Below, in pieces: positions 10,301 through 18,379 of a stretch of 64,000 bases of DNA. The notes beneath the pieces were generated by a model. That model was not told the DNA's origin and did no database searches. It saw only the letters and a list, made by a program, of their open reading frames with translations. The number at the start of each line of letters is the position of its first letter. The first letter of the stretch is position 1. Source of the DNA: Massilia rhizosphaerae (lineage in GTDB: Bacteria > Pseudomonadota > Gammaproteobacteria > Burkholderiales > Burkholderiaceae_D); contig NZ_JADKYX010000004.1 of the NCBI RefSeq assembly GCF_016093545.1, positions 124,001 to 188,000 on the forward strand. The letters are read 5' to 3'. The position numbers were made by a program, and so were the translations under genes.

Positions 10301-11503
10301 GTGCGCTTCGGTCGCGGCGACCTGATCGACGCCCTGATCGCCGACATCCACGCGCAGACGGGCGTGCGCGTGATGACGACCGATTTCAAGCTGGAGACCC
10401 TGCCGGCGCACCTCTTCATGAACTTCAAGGTCGTGGACGAGCATGGGCGCCAGCTCGACATGGGCCGCAATCTCGCCACCTTGCAGGCGGAGCTGGGCGG
10501 CCAGGCGCGCCAGAGTTTCCAGCGCATGGCGGAGACCACGCCAGCCGCGGGCCAGTCGGGCGCCAAGCCGTTGGCCGCGCAGGCGCCGGCACCATCGGCG
10601 GCGCCGGCCAAAGGCAAAGCCGCGCCCGCGCCGGCCGCACCCGCCGCGCCGGCCGCCCACACGAACATCACCGGCTGGACGTTCGGCGAGCTGCCGGAGC
10701 TGCTGGAGATCACCCAGGGCAAGATCACGTTGATCGGCTTCCCGGCACTCGTCGACAAGGGCACGCACTGCGACCTGGAAGTGTTCGACGACCCCAACGT
10801 GGCGGCGCGCACGCACCGCATCGGCCTGCGCCGCCTGTTCGCGCTGCAGTTCAAGGAGCAGCTGAAATTCGCCGAGAAGAACGTGCCGGGCCTGCAGCAG
10901 ATGGGCATGCAGTTCATGTCGGTGGGCACGCCGGACGAACTGCGCGAGCAGATCGTGAGCAAGGCCATCGACATCGCGTGCCTGCAGGACCCGTTGCCGA
11001 TCGATGCCGCGTCGTTCAACAAGCGGCGCGACGAGGGCAAGGGCCGCATCGGCCTGTTGATCAACGAGACGGCGCGCCTGGCCGGCCAGATCCTCGCGGA
11101 GTTCCACGGCCTGCCCAAGCGCCTGCAAGGCCTGCCGCCGGCCGTCGCGAGCGACATGCAGGCGCAGTTGCAGGGGCTCGTGCACAAGCGCTTCATCGCC
11201 GAGACGGAATACAGCCAGCTGGCGCACTTCCCGCGCTACCTGAAGGCGATGAACGTGCGCCTGGAGAAACTGCGCGCCAACCCGGCGCGCGACGCCCAGT
11301 TGATGGCCGAGTGGCAGACGGCGGCGACGCAGTTCCAGCGCACGGTGAAGAACCAGCCGTTGAAGAACCTCGACCCGCGCATGATCGAGTTCCGCTGGAT
11401 GCTCGAGGAGCTGCGCGTGTCGCTGTTCGCGCAGGAGCTGCGCACGCCGATGCCGGTGTCGTCCAAGCGCTTGCAGAAGGTGTGGGAGTCGATGTTGCGG
11501 TAG
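7343..11503 (+). CDS. hrpA: ATP-dependent RNA helicase HrpA
   Basis: A 1386-residue DEAH-box helicase, the size of the large bacterial HrpA proteins (about 1300). After a basic, Arg/Pro-rich N-terminal tail (about 90 residues) come motif I GETGSGKTTQLPK near residue 124, the DEAH box in IIIDEAHERS near 220, SATID, and QRAGRCGR motif VI, followed by the helicase-associated and OB-fold regions and a long C-terminal domain of the type found in HrpA. A low-complexity Ala/Pro/Lys linker at about residues 1070-1110 splits that C-terminal part. HrpA unwinds mRNA and rescues stalled ribosomes in E. coli. Its TAG stop is part of a REP-like palindrome. Confidence 0.96.
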   Translation: MSEQSNKPAPNPARAASPDRRSQPRNDARRGPRPPAREGALANALAQAQVRAPRADTGPQERPPRQREGDARPRPDRPARNEARKEPVRNPLPPITFPEDLPVSGRRAEIARTLMENQVVIVSGETGSGKTTQLPKICLELGRGEKGMIGHTQPRRIAASSTAKRIAHELGSPLGEHVGYKVRFNDTLSPGAWVKLMTDGILLAETQTDPLLKAYDTIIIDEAHERSLNIDFLLGYLKQILPRRPDLKVIITSATIDADRFARHFGTPTTPAPVIEVSGRLYKVEVRYRPVERDQEFAPAADGKSVSKAQAARDKRDLMDAVVDGVDEVCRLGQGDVLVFLPGEREIRDCAEALRKHHPPHVEILPLFARLSVEEQDRVFRTTNARRIVLATNVAETSLTVPGIRYVVDAGLARVKRYSYRNKVEQLQIEAISQAAANQRAGRCGRVADGVCIRLYEENDFLQRPKFTDPEILRSSLAAVILRMKSLHLADVETFPFVEPPQGRAIADGYQLLQELGAVDDANELTTMGRKLAKLPLDPRVGRMILAAVDNVCLTEMLIIASALSVQDPRDRPMEYQQQADEKHKKFADEKSEFLGFLKIWRWFEQAIEHKKTNRQLQDNCRENFLSQVRLREWRDVHSQLLTIVKEQGWRLNDAPATYEQLHMALLTGLLGNIGYKMEEEGETASGGAQGGGAYLGARGIKFHIWPGSTLGKKAGKWIMAAELVETTRLYARCIAQIQPEWIEKIGGHLLKKSWGEPRWEKRTAQVTASERATLYGIVVYSQRRINYALHNPAEAREIFIRDALVGGDYETRSPFFAHNHKLIREIENLEHKSRRLDVLVDDQLIYAFYDKEIPGDVVNGAGFEKWYKDAARDNPKLLYLNREELMRHEAAGVTTELFPKTMNVTGIEMGLTYHFEPGSPRDGVTLTVPLFALNQIPRERADWLVPGMLKEKVQLLLKSLPQKLRRHCVPLPEYAARFFERNEDPVRFGRGDLIDALIADIHAQTGVRVMTTDFKLETLPAHLFMNFKVVDEHGRQLDMGRNLATLQAELGGQARQSFQRMAETTPAAGQSGAKPLAAQAPAPSAAPAKGKAAPAPAAPAAPAAHTNITGWTFGELPELLEITQGKITLIGFPALVDKGTHCDLEVFDDPNVAARTHRIGLRRLFALQFKEQLKFAEKNVPGLQQMGMQFMSVGTPDELREQIVSKAIDIACLQDPLPIDAASFNKRRDEGKGRIGLLINETARLAGQILAEFHGLPKRLQGLPPAVASDMQAQLQGLVHKRFIAETEYSQLAHFPRYLKAMNVRLEKLRANPARDAQLMAEWQTAATQFQRTVKNQPLKNLDPRMIEFRWMLEELRVSLFAQELRTPMPVSSKRLQKVWESMLR

Positions 11504-11611
11504 GGTGGACGGCTTTGCCGTCCACGCGGTGATCGTTAGCGGCTCCGCGTTCGTGCACGGTATCGGAGCCGACCCGTATCACCGCGTGGACGGGGAACCC
11601 GTCCACCCTAC
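11500..11611. repeat. REP/BIME-like composite palindrome, copy 2
   Basis: The left hairpin at 11505-11525 has arms GTGGACGGC and GCCGTCCAC around TTT; the right one at 11586-11606 has arms GTGGACGGG and CCCGTCCAC around GAA. Between them GGCTCCG (11541-11547) pairs with CGGAGCC (11564-11570), and GCGGTGAT pairs with ATCACCGC, so the element can fold into one long branched stem. Arm order is the reverse of the copy at 5540-5640. It begins on the last codon of hrpA. Confidence 0.88.
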
Positions 11612-11671
11612 TTTGACATGGCGCGGACCTGCCGCTACAGTTGATATCCCATCACTATCAGCGACCTTGCC

Positions 11672-12127
11672 ATGACCGACCTCGTGCTCGCCATCGTCCA
11701 CCACCTGATCGTGTTCGGCATCGCATCCGCACTGGCCGCCGAGCTGGCGCTGATGCGGCCTGCCGCGATGTCGCCGCAGACCGTGCGCCTGCTGGGACGC
11801 TTCGACGCGGCGTACGGCATCATGGCGCTGGCGATCCTCGTCGTCGGCTTCCTGCGCGTGCAGTTCGGCGCGAAAGGTCCCGACTTTTATATGCACAACC
11901 CGGTGTTCTGGGCCAAGATCGGTGCGTTCGCCGCCGTGGGCCTGATCTCGATCCGGCCCACGCTGCGCATCCTCGCCTGGCAGAAGCTGGCGAAGGCGGA
12001 CGCCGCGTTCGTCCCGGCGCTGGACGAAGTGAATGCGCTGCGCCGCACGATGCTGCTGGAAATCCACGTGTTCGCGCTGATCCCGATCTTCGCGGCCATG
12101 ATGGCGCGCGGGATCGGGTACAGCTGA
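11672..12127 (+). CDS. DUF2214 family integral membrane protein
   Basis: A 151-residue membrane protein with four predicted helices (LVLAIVHHLIVFGIASALAAEL, FDAAYGIMALAILVVGFL, NPVFWAKIGAFAAVGLISI, and the C-terminal LEIHVFALIPIFAAMMARG). The pattern matches the DUF2214 family, which has no established function. An in-membrane HH pair near the N-terminus and a conserved-looking FYMHNPVFWAK loop could bind a metal or haem, but this is speculation. It follows the REP-like element by 60 bases and converges on the next gene with 3 bases between stops. Confidence 0.85.
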   Translation: MTDLVLAIVHHLIVFGIASALAAELALMRPAAMSPQTVRLLGRFDAAYGIMALAILVVGFLRVQFGAKGPDFYMHNPVFWAKIGAFAAVGLISIRPTLRILAWQKLAKADAAFVPALDEVNALRRTMLLEIHVFALIPIFAAMMARGIGYS

Positions 12128-12130
12128 CGT

Positions 12131-12643
12131 TCACGCGGCCGCCGCGGCGCCGGCCGGCAGCATGCGGTACGACGCCAGGTCGCGCACCAGGCGGCCGACG
12201 AACCAGCCGTTGAAGACGCCGAACAGGACGCACACGGCGCAGGCGAACACCGTATCGTGGCGCAGTTGCGGCGCGACGGACAAGGTCACGGACGCCACGT
12301 ACTTCGTGAAGAACACGGCCATCATCATGACGAGCGGCTGGCCGCTGCCGCGCACGCGCACCCAGCCCGGCATCGTGCCCGCCTCGATGTGCGAGGCGCC
12401 GGCCAGTCCGGCCAGCAGCGCCATGCCGGCCGCACCGATTGCCCACGCGGCCAGCGCCCAGCCGCCGAGGCCGAATTTCGCGTTCATGTCCTGCAGCGAC
12501 AGCACCAGCATCACGGCCGGGATCAGCACGAGCCGGCGCACTTCGACGTCGCGGTCGCGCATGGCCGTCAATCCGCGCTGGACGAGGAAGGCAAGGATCG
12601 CCCAGACGTAGAGCGGGGTGTGGGACAGGATCTGGATCAGCAT
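12131..12643 (-). CDS. DUF6622-type membrane protein
   Basis: A 170-residue protein with four or five hydrophobic helices (LYVWAILAFLVQRGL, LVLIPAVMLVLSL, LAAWAIGAAGMALLAGLAG, PLVMMMAVFFTKYVASVTL, FACAVCVLFGVFNGWFVGRL). The HTPLYVWAILAFL start is typical of the DUF6622 family of small inner-membrane proteins of unknown role. The ATG at 12643 is preferred to the one at 12655 because a GGAG ribosome-binding sequence lies between the two. It is convergent with the DUF2214 gene and divergent from the dioxygenase gene. Confidence 0.8.
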   Translation of the reverse strand: MLIQILSHTPLYVWAILAFLVQRGLTAMRDRDVEVRRLVLIPAVMLVLSLQDMNAKFGLGGWALAAWAIGAAGMALLAGLAGASHIEAGTMPGWVRVRGSGQPLVMMMAVFFTKYVASVTLSVAPQLRHDTVFACAVCVLFGVFNGWFVGRLVRDLASYRMLPAGAAAAA

Positions 12644-12710
12644 GGTCGGCTCCATCGGTGAGTTAAGTTGGCGCCATCTTGCCGGCGCCCGCGCTCGTGC
12701 GGGCCGCGAT

Positions 12711-12770
12711 GCGACGAAATACGCGGCGGCGGCGCGAAATGCGGCCGGACGGCGCGAAATGCGGACGGCG
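12711..12770. repeat. Three tandem 20-bp units upstream of the dioxygenase gene
   Basis: Units begin at exactly 12711, 12731 and 12751. Units two and three share GGCGCGAAATGCGG; unit one is a diverged version (GCGACGAAATACGCGG). The 20-bp phase is about two helical turns, which fits a row of regulator sites on one face of the DNA. It lies in the divergent region 12644-12905. Confidence 0.72.
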
Positions 12771-12776
12771 CGCGTC

Positions 12777-12811
12777 TTTACGCGGCTTTACAGTCGTTGA
12801 CGGCACTTAAC
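12777..12811. promoter_or_regulatory. Four TTnAC boxes at exact 10-bp spacing
   Basis: TTTAC at 12777 and 12787, TTGAC at 12797 and TTAAC at 12807 are each 10 bp apart, so all face the same side of the helix. The array directly follows the 20-bp repeats and ends 94 bases before the dioxygenase ATG. Arrays of this kind suggest cooperative binding by a response regulator, for example of the LytTR type; the regulator is not known. Confidence 0.6.
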
Positions 12812-12905
12812 GTTCCCCCATCCGACAATGCGCGGCGCGCCCGGCACTTGCGTCATCCATATCGACAAGCCGGACTGCACTCCGTTTCGTAACCCAGGGG
12901 GATTC

Positions 12906-13766
<861 letters not shown>

Positions 13767-13781
13767 CGGGGGCGGCGCGGG

Positions 13782-14828
13782 TCAACGATACCGCGCGATT
13801 GTCTTCAGCGCGGCGATGCGCTGGCGTAGCAGCAGCGCTTCGATCGCGTCCGGGTTTGGTCCCGACGGCAGCGTGCCGCGAAAGGCCAGGAAGGCGTCGC
13901 GGTAGGCCAGCCACAGACGTTCGGCCTTGCGGACGTCGCCGCGCTCCACGGTGGAAGCGCCGATGCGGGCGGATTCATCCTTTTGTTTGGCGGGCGCGTT
14001 CATGAGGTCCTGGTAGACCGCATTGAGTTCGCCGTCGAGCCGTTTCGCTTCCGTGGGCGTCGTCGCGGCCACCTTGCCGTCGAGGACGTCCAGGACGGCG
14101 CGCATGAACTGCTCGTCGAGCTTCCCTTCATGCTCGATGGCGAGCGCCGGTGCGGCCGTGCCCTGCATGTCGACTTCGGCCGTGGCGGCGCCGGCATACG
14201 CGTCGGCAGCGGCGCGCAGCGTTTTGAATGCCGGCCGAGCGGAGGCGGGAATGGCGCGGGCCACGCGGTCGAGGCGCGCGGCGCGCACGCGCCCGGCCTG
14301 TGACTGGCGGATGCCGGCGCAGACACTGCCCATCATGCCGCTCGTGATGTCGTCGCACTGGTCGAACACGGCGCCGGCAGGCAGACCGCCCGCCAAATGG
14401 GCGATGCGCGCTTCCATTTCCGCCTTCGCCGCGAAATCCAGGCTGCAGGCATAGTGGATCGCGATGTCCAGATCGCGCGGCACGCCGAAACCGTTCGCAT
14501 ACAACATCATCAGGACGGCATTGTCCCCGCGCGCCAGCGCGCATGCCCTGACCGTCTGCCATTCGGCGGGCGAGGTCACCGCCTGGCTGCGCTTTTCGTA
14601 ATACAGCCTGGACGCGTCGCAGGTCGCGCCCGGCGCGGGGGCGGGCGCAGCGGGTGCGACGGCGTGTTCGACGCGCATGCATTGGCGATACCACGCTTCG
14701 TCCTTCGAAAACGGGACGCCGAAGGTGTGCGTGGTGGGATATTCGGGCGCGGCCGGGACGGACGCGGCGGCGCAGGCGGCCAAACCGGCGACGGCGAGTT
14801 TGAAGAACGATGTCGGCATGCTTTTCAT
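13782..14828 (-). CDS. Periplasmic protein with C-terminal DUF1311 (LprI-like) domain
   Basis: A 348-residue exported protein with a signal peptide (FFKLAVAGLAACAAASVPAAP). The middle has a Sel1-like stretch (ARGDNAVLMMLYANGFGVPRDLDIAIHYAC). The end (RLDGELNAVYQDLMNA through VRKAERLWLAYRDAF) is a DUF1311 domain, the fold of the LprI-type lysozyme-inhibitor family. It starts 4 bases after the stop of the ATP-grasp gene on the same strand and is therefore the last gene of the hss-ygiB-ygiC operon. Its role there is unknown; it may bind a cell-wall or polyamine product. The start could also be the ATG at 14819. Confidence 0.82.
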   Translation of the reverse strand: MKSMPTSFFKLAVAGLAACAAASVPAAPEYPTTHTFGVPFSKDEAWYRQCMRVEHAVAPAAPAPAPGATCDASRLYYEKRSQAVTSPAEWQTVRACALARGDNAVLMMLYANGFGVPRDLDIAIHYACSLDFAAKAEMEARIAHLAGGLPAGAVFDQCDDITSGMMGSVCAGIRQSQAGRVRAARLDRVARAIPASARPAFKTLRAAADAYAGAATAEVDMQGTAAPALAIEHEGKLDEQFMRAVLDVLDGKVAATTPTEAKRLDGELNAVYQDLMNAPAKQKDESARIGASTVERGDVRKAERLWLAYRDAFLAFRGTLPSGPNPDAIEALLLRQRIAALKTIARYR

Positions 14829-14832
14829 AGTC

Positions 14833-15993
14833 CTAGCGCAAAACCGTGGCCGGCGGACTTTCGGCGTGTCCGGGCGCCACGAAATAATGGGGCACGAAGT
14901 GGCTCATATTGGTCGTGACGAGCAACGCATCTTCGCGCAGGCAGATGCCGGCGGGTTCTTCCCCGACGATCCACGAGCCGATGACGGGATAGTTGCCGTC
15001 GAAGTCGGGGAGCCTGTGCAGTTGCTGGTAAATGAAGCGCCCGTGGCCATACGGCCCGTCGTCTTCGGCAACGACGTTTCCGTCCGCGACGAGCACGATA
15101 TTGGCACCCTCGCGCGAGAAGAACGGTTTCTTCGCGTACGACGTCAACTGTCCCGGCTCGAAAAACGCCGGCAACAGGTTAGGATGGTCCGGATAGAGTT
15201 CCCACAGGATGGGAAGGATCGCCTTGCAGGACAAGACCGATTTCCAGATCGGCTCGATGAAGCGCGTGCCGCACGCGGTCGTCATCGGACCGAATGTTTC
15301 ATGCATCATCCATTCCCACGGATACAGCTTGAACAGCGTGCCGATCGGCGCATTGTCCTCGTCCACGAACGTGGCCGTGTTCGCGTCCCAGCCCAGGTTT
15401 TCGACGTCGATATGGCGGACGTCGAATCCCGCCTGCCGCGCGGTATCCATCAAATAGTGCACGCAGACCCAATCTTCCTCGTTCCCGGCCAGCGAGGCAA
15501 AGTGGATGCGTCCGTCCTTGCTGTTCACTTGCTTCCAGCGTTCGACAAGGCGCTCGTGCAGCGAATTGAACTGGTCGTGGGCCGGGAATTTTTCCTTCAT
15601 CCAGTACCATTGCGCGACCGCCGACTCCAACAGCGACGTCGGCGTGTCGGCGTTATATTCGAGCAGCTTGGGTTCGCTCTTGCCGTCATAGGCCAGGTCG
15701 AAGCGGCCGTACAGGCTGAATTCGCGCCGCGCAAACGACGTCTCGATCGCTTGCCAATATGTGGCGGGGATGTCCAGTTCACCCAGGCGCCTGTGCCGGA
15801 TAACGTGATCCACTGCGTTGAGGCACATCGCATGCAATTCGGTGGTACGGGCTTCGAGCAGGTCGATCTGCTCGGCCGAAAAACGGTAGCAAACTTCCTC
15901 GCACCAGTAATCGTCCCAGCCGTGGAACGAGAGTCCGATCGATTCGAGTTTTTCCGCGTGGTTGGGGCGGGGATCGATGAGTAATCGTTGCAT
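14833..15993 (-). CDS. Glutathionylspermidine synthase-like ATP-grasp ligase (YgiC type)
   Basis: A 386-residue ATP-grasp enzyme of the glutathionylspermidine synthetase pre-ATP-grasp family, close to E. coli YgiC and YjfC. Seen are the start MQRLLIDPRPNHAEKLESIGLSFH, YGRFDLAYDGKSEPKLLEYNADTPTSLLE, the ATP-grasp segments (FIEPIWKSVLSCKAILPILW, SYAKKPFFSREGANI) and the end SHFVPHYF. The family joins a peptide or acid carboxylate to an amine; it lacks the amidase half of E. coli Gsp. It begins 1 base after the YgiB-like stop and, in the same operon as homospermidine synthase, its amine substrate could be homospermidine. That substrate is inferred only from context. The in-frame codons upstream of 15993 overlap ygiB and were rejected. 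Confidence 0.9.
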   Translation of the reverse strand: MQRLLIDPRPNHAEKLESIGLSFHGWDDYWCEEVCYRFSAEQIDLLEARTTELHAMCLNAVDHVIRHRRLGELDIPATYWQAIETSFARREFSLYGRFDLAYDGKSEPKLLEYNADTPTSLLESAVAQWYWMKEKFPAHDQFNSLHERLVERWKQVNSKDGRIHFASLAGNEEDWVCVHYLMDTARQAGFDVRHIDVENLGWDANTATFVDEDNAPIGTLFKLYPWEWMMHETFGPMTTACGTRFIEPIWKSVLSCKAILPILWELYPDHPNLLPAFFEPGQLTSYAKKPFFSREGANIVLVADGNVVAEDDGPYGHGRFIYQQLHRLPDFDGNYPVIGSWIVGEEPAGICLREDALLVTTNMSHFVPHYFVAPGHAESPPATVLR

Positions 15994-15994
15994 G

Positions 15995-16426
15995 TCAACC
16001 TCCGCCGGATTCGCCGCCGAAACCGCCGCCGTGCGCGCCTTCGCCATGTCCGCCCTCGCCGCCGCCATGCGCGGTCGAGCCGAAACCGCCGCGCGCCACG
16101 GGCACGGAATCGACGGACGTCGCATGCGACGGTCCGCCGCGGCTGGCGTCGCCGCTCGTCACCGCGCGCGCTGTGCCGTTTTCGATGATCATCGGACGGC
16201 CGGCGTCGCGGTCCCAGTAATAGCGTGGACCGACAAAGGCGGCGCCGCCATGGGCATTCGGCGCCGGTTTGCAGCGGTCGCCGTCGCCCCAGTCCTTGCG
16301 GCAATCGTCGGCATTGGCGTACGAGTTTTGCAGCGCGTTGTCGGGTAGATTGTCGGGCTTGCTGCAACCCGTGAGCGATGTGAGCGCGCCGAGCAGAATC
16401 AGCGGCACTTGTTTCGAGCGTTTCAT
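15995..16426 (-). CDS. YgiB-like lipoprotein (DUF1190)
   Basis: A 143-residue protein with a lipoprotein signal (VPLILLGALTSLTGC) and a YgiB/DUF1190-like body: ANADDCRKDWGDGDRC, PAPNAHGGAAFVGPRYYWD, followed by a Gly/His-rich tail (GGEGGHGEGAHGGGFGGESGGG) that may bind metal. YgiB and the ATP-grasp YgiC are neighbours in E. coli too, so the pairing supports both calls. Its ATG overlaps the TGA of homospermidine synthase by four bases (ATGA), predicting translational coupling. Function of the family is unknown; the product should be membrane-anchored and exported while YgiC stays in the cytoplasm. Confidence 0.83.
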   Translation of the reverse strand: MKRSKQVPLILLGALTSLTGCSKPDNLPDNALQNSYANADDCRKDWGDGDRCKPAPNAHGGAAFVGPRYYWDRDAGRPMIIENGTARAVTSGDASRGGPSHATSVDSVPVARGGFGSTAHGGGEGGHGEGAHGGGFGGESGGG

Positions 16427-17766
16427 CCCTGCCTTAGAAAATCGACTGTTTGTAAAGTACCCGTGCCGTTCGCGGGCCAGGCTGCATGCGTCCCGAACAC
16501 CCGGCCGAGGAAGGGCAGCGCGGCCTGTACCACGCAATCGCTGTCCATGTCCTCGGCTTCCACGACGCCGTCCGAAGGATGGCGCACCATCCATTCGAGG
16601 GCGCCGACGATGCCGCCGACGACCTGCATCGACGTCGCGTTGTTATACGGTGCGATGCGCCGCGCCTGTGCCAGGGACAATACGGACCCGAACCAGTACG
16701 CGCCCTGTTCCGAAACCAGCAATGCCCCCAATTCGTCGGCGCCATCGACGAGCGCGTCGCGCATGACGGTTTTTTGCGCCGGCCGTGCCAAGCCGTCCCG
16801 GATCCACCGCTGCACGCTCTCGCATGTCTTTGGCGCCGGGCGGTAGGCGTAGTACACGGTCGGGCGATAGGCGAGCGTGCCGTCGGCATGGAATTCGCTC
16901 AACAGCTCTCCGATGGACAGCGTTTCGTGGTGCGTGATCAGATACGCTTCCTGTTCGCCCACGGATGGCGTCCACGACGAGACGTGCATTTTCGCGCCGG
17001 GGCCGCCGAGCATCATCCCCGAGCGCGCCGAGCGGTCGTGACGTCGAGCGCCGGGCGGCGCGCGCGTTTCATGGGTTCCCCAAGATAACTCGGCACGCTG
17101 CATGATTTCAGCCATCAGGCCATCGACGGACCATGTGTTGGCGAATTCGCCCGGTGCCAGCGGCCGCTCGTCGGTCTGCGTGTCGCGCTCGGCGACATGA
17201 ATGACCTTGATGCCGAGCGCACTCGCCAGCGCGGCGCATGGCAGATCGGCCGGTATCGAATGGGCAGCGGCCAGATGCTTCAGGGCGAGTTTGACGAAAT
17301 GGGACACCAGGCCCGGGTTCGCGCCGTGGGCGATGACGCAGGTGGACCGTCCTTGATCTTTGCGCTGCAATGCATGGTTGCGCAGCCAGTAGTTGGTGGT
17401 TTCCAGAACCGGTCTTTGATCCGCATCGTAGCCGCCGGGCCAAGGCTCGACGCACGTGTCGAGATACATGATATTGCGCGCCTGGCACCAATCGATCAGG
17501 GCTACGCTAGACACCTCGACCGAGAGGTTCAGCATGATATCGCCCGCGCCCAGCCGTTCGCCGAGCACCTCTTCGAGATTGGCTTGTGTGAGCGCCCATA
17601 ACGTAAAGGCAATGCCGTACTCGCGCGCGACCGCGGCGCCGCGCGCGTCGGCACTGATGGCGCTGACGTCATTCGGATTCAGGCCGGGATACCGATCGAA
17701 TAATACGGGCGTCAATGCTTGCGCGATCGAGCCGTAGCCGATGAATAAAATTTTTCGCTGGTTCAT
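16423..17766 (-). CDS. hss: Homospermidine synthase
   Basis: A 447-residue NAD-dependent enzyme of the saccharopine-dehydrogenase-like fold that transfers an aminobutyl group from one putrescine (or spermidine) to another to form sym-homospermidine. The dinucleotide-binding motif is ILFIGYGSIAQ near the N-terminus; family segments YLDTCVEPWPGGY, HGANPGLVSHFVKLAL, FANTWSVDGLMAE, GGPGAKMHVSSWTPS and the NNATSMQVVGGIVGALEWM helix are present. The start at 17766 (MNQRKILFIG) is chosen because upstream codons run into the Nudix fragment. It is followed by YgiB-like, YgiC-like and DUF1311 genes with overlaps or gaps of a few bases. Confidence 0.93.
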   Translation of the reverse strand: MNQRKILFIGYGSIAQALTPVLFDRYPGLNPNDVSAISADARGAAVAREYGIAFTLWALTQANLEEVLGERLGAGDIMLNLSVEVSSVALIDWCQARNIMYLDTCVEPWPGGYDADQRPVLETTNYWLRNHALQRKDQGRSTCVIAHGANPGLVSHFVKLALKHLAAAHSIPADLPCAALASALGIKVIHVAERDTQTDERPLAPGEFANTWSVDGLMAEIMQRAELSWGTHETRAPPGARRHDRSARSGMMLGGPGAKMHVSSWTPSVGEQEAYLITHHETLSIGELLSEFHADGTLAYRPTVYYAYRPAPKTCESVQRWIRDGLARPAQKTVMRDALVDGADELGALLVSEQGAYWFGSVLSLAQARRIAPYNNATSMQVVGGIVGALEWMVRHPSDGVVEAEDMDSDCVVQAALPFLGRVFGTHAAWPANGTGTLQTVDFLRQG

Positions 17767-17807
17767 CTGTTGATACGGGCAGTGCGCCATGACGCGGCGC
17801 AGGCAGC

Positions 17808-18128
17808 TCACTCATCCCAACCGTATTCCGAGTACGGCTTTTGGGCGGTGCCGGCCAGTATTGCTTGTCGGACGTAGGGAATGGTTTCGGGAGGCAGATC
17901 GTCGACTGGCCGCCATTGGAGATCGGCGTGCTTGTCGGGTTCGTGCAATGCGACTGTGCCGTCCCAATGTGCCGTCTGGAAGAAATGCCCTAACCAAGTG
18001 TTCCCGTTGGTTTTGCTGTGCAAGGTATGAACATACGAAAACCGAGGCGGACAGTTGGTGGCGTTTTTTTCGTTCACGGCAAATTCGTCAAGATAGCACC
18101 GCGAGTGCATGGGTTGGACTGTCGACAT
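17808..18128 (-). pseudogene. Nudix hydrolase remnant, N-terminal half missing
   Basis: The reading frame codes for 106 residues. From CPPRFSYVHTLHSKTNGNTWLGHFFQ through HEPDKHADLQWRPVDDLPPETIPYVRQAI it matches the C-terminal half of Nudix proteins of the MutT type (the EPdK-dl-W--ld-LP pattern). The Nudix box (GX5EX7REUXEEXGU), which should lie upstream, is absent, and the preceding 200 bases are occupied by another small reading frame. No good ribosome-binding site precedes the ATG at 18128. A catalytically dead remnant is most likely; a short expressed protein cannot be excluded. Confidence 0.62.
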
Positions 18129-18130
18129 GA

Positions 18131-18334
18131 CTAACGAGCGTTGCGCAATCTGTGAAGCTCTACCGGAATACCAACGAGAAGCCCGGCCGCAAGCGCGGAC
18201 AGCAGGACGAGGAAGAGCATCGAAAAGGAAACGTCATGGTCGCGCCAGTATTGGGCGATTCCGCTCGCCATTAGAATACCTGCGACGAGCAAGCAGTTTT
18301 TTCTCAGCACGTTCACAAGTGCGGTTTTTAACAT
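18131..18334 (-). CDS. Small membrane protein, unknown function
   Basis: A 67-residue protein with two hydrophobic helices (CLLVAGILMASGIAQYW and SMLFLVLLSALAAGLLVGIPVEL). The ATG at 18334 has a strong ribosome-binding sequence (AGGAGAGGAA immediately before it), so it is probably translated; the in-frame ATG at 18370 lacks one. It sits between lspA and the Nudix remnant on the same strand. I do not recognise the family. Confidence 0.62.
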   Translation of the reverse strand: MLKTALVNVLRKNCLLVAGILMASGIAQYWRDHDVSFSMLFLVLLSALAAGLLVGIPVELHRLRNAR

Positions 18335-18379
18335 TTCCTCTCCTGATTCATTCCTGAAGTTTGCGGACACTCACCGCAT

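Noticed and set aside
7340..11227. Long minus-strand open frame opposite hrpA
   Set aside because: It is a GC-rich shadow of hrpA: the product is rich in Arg, His, Asp and Val without any domain, and the plus-strand frame is a complete conserved helicase.
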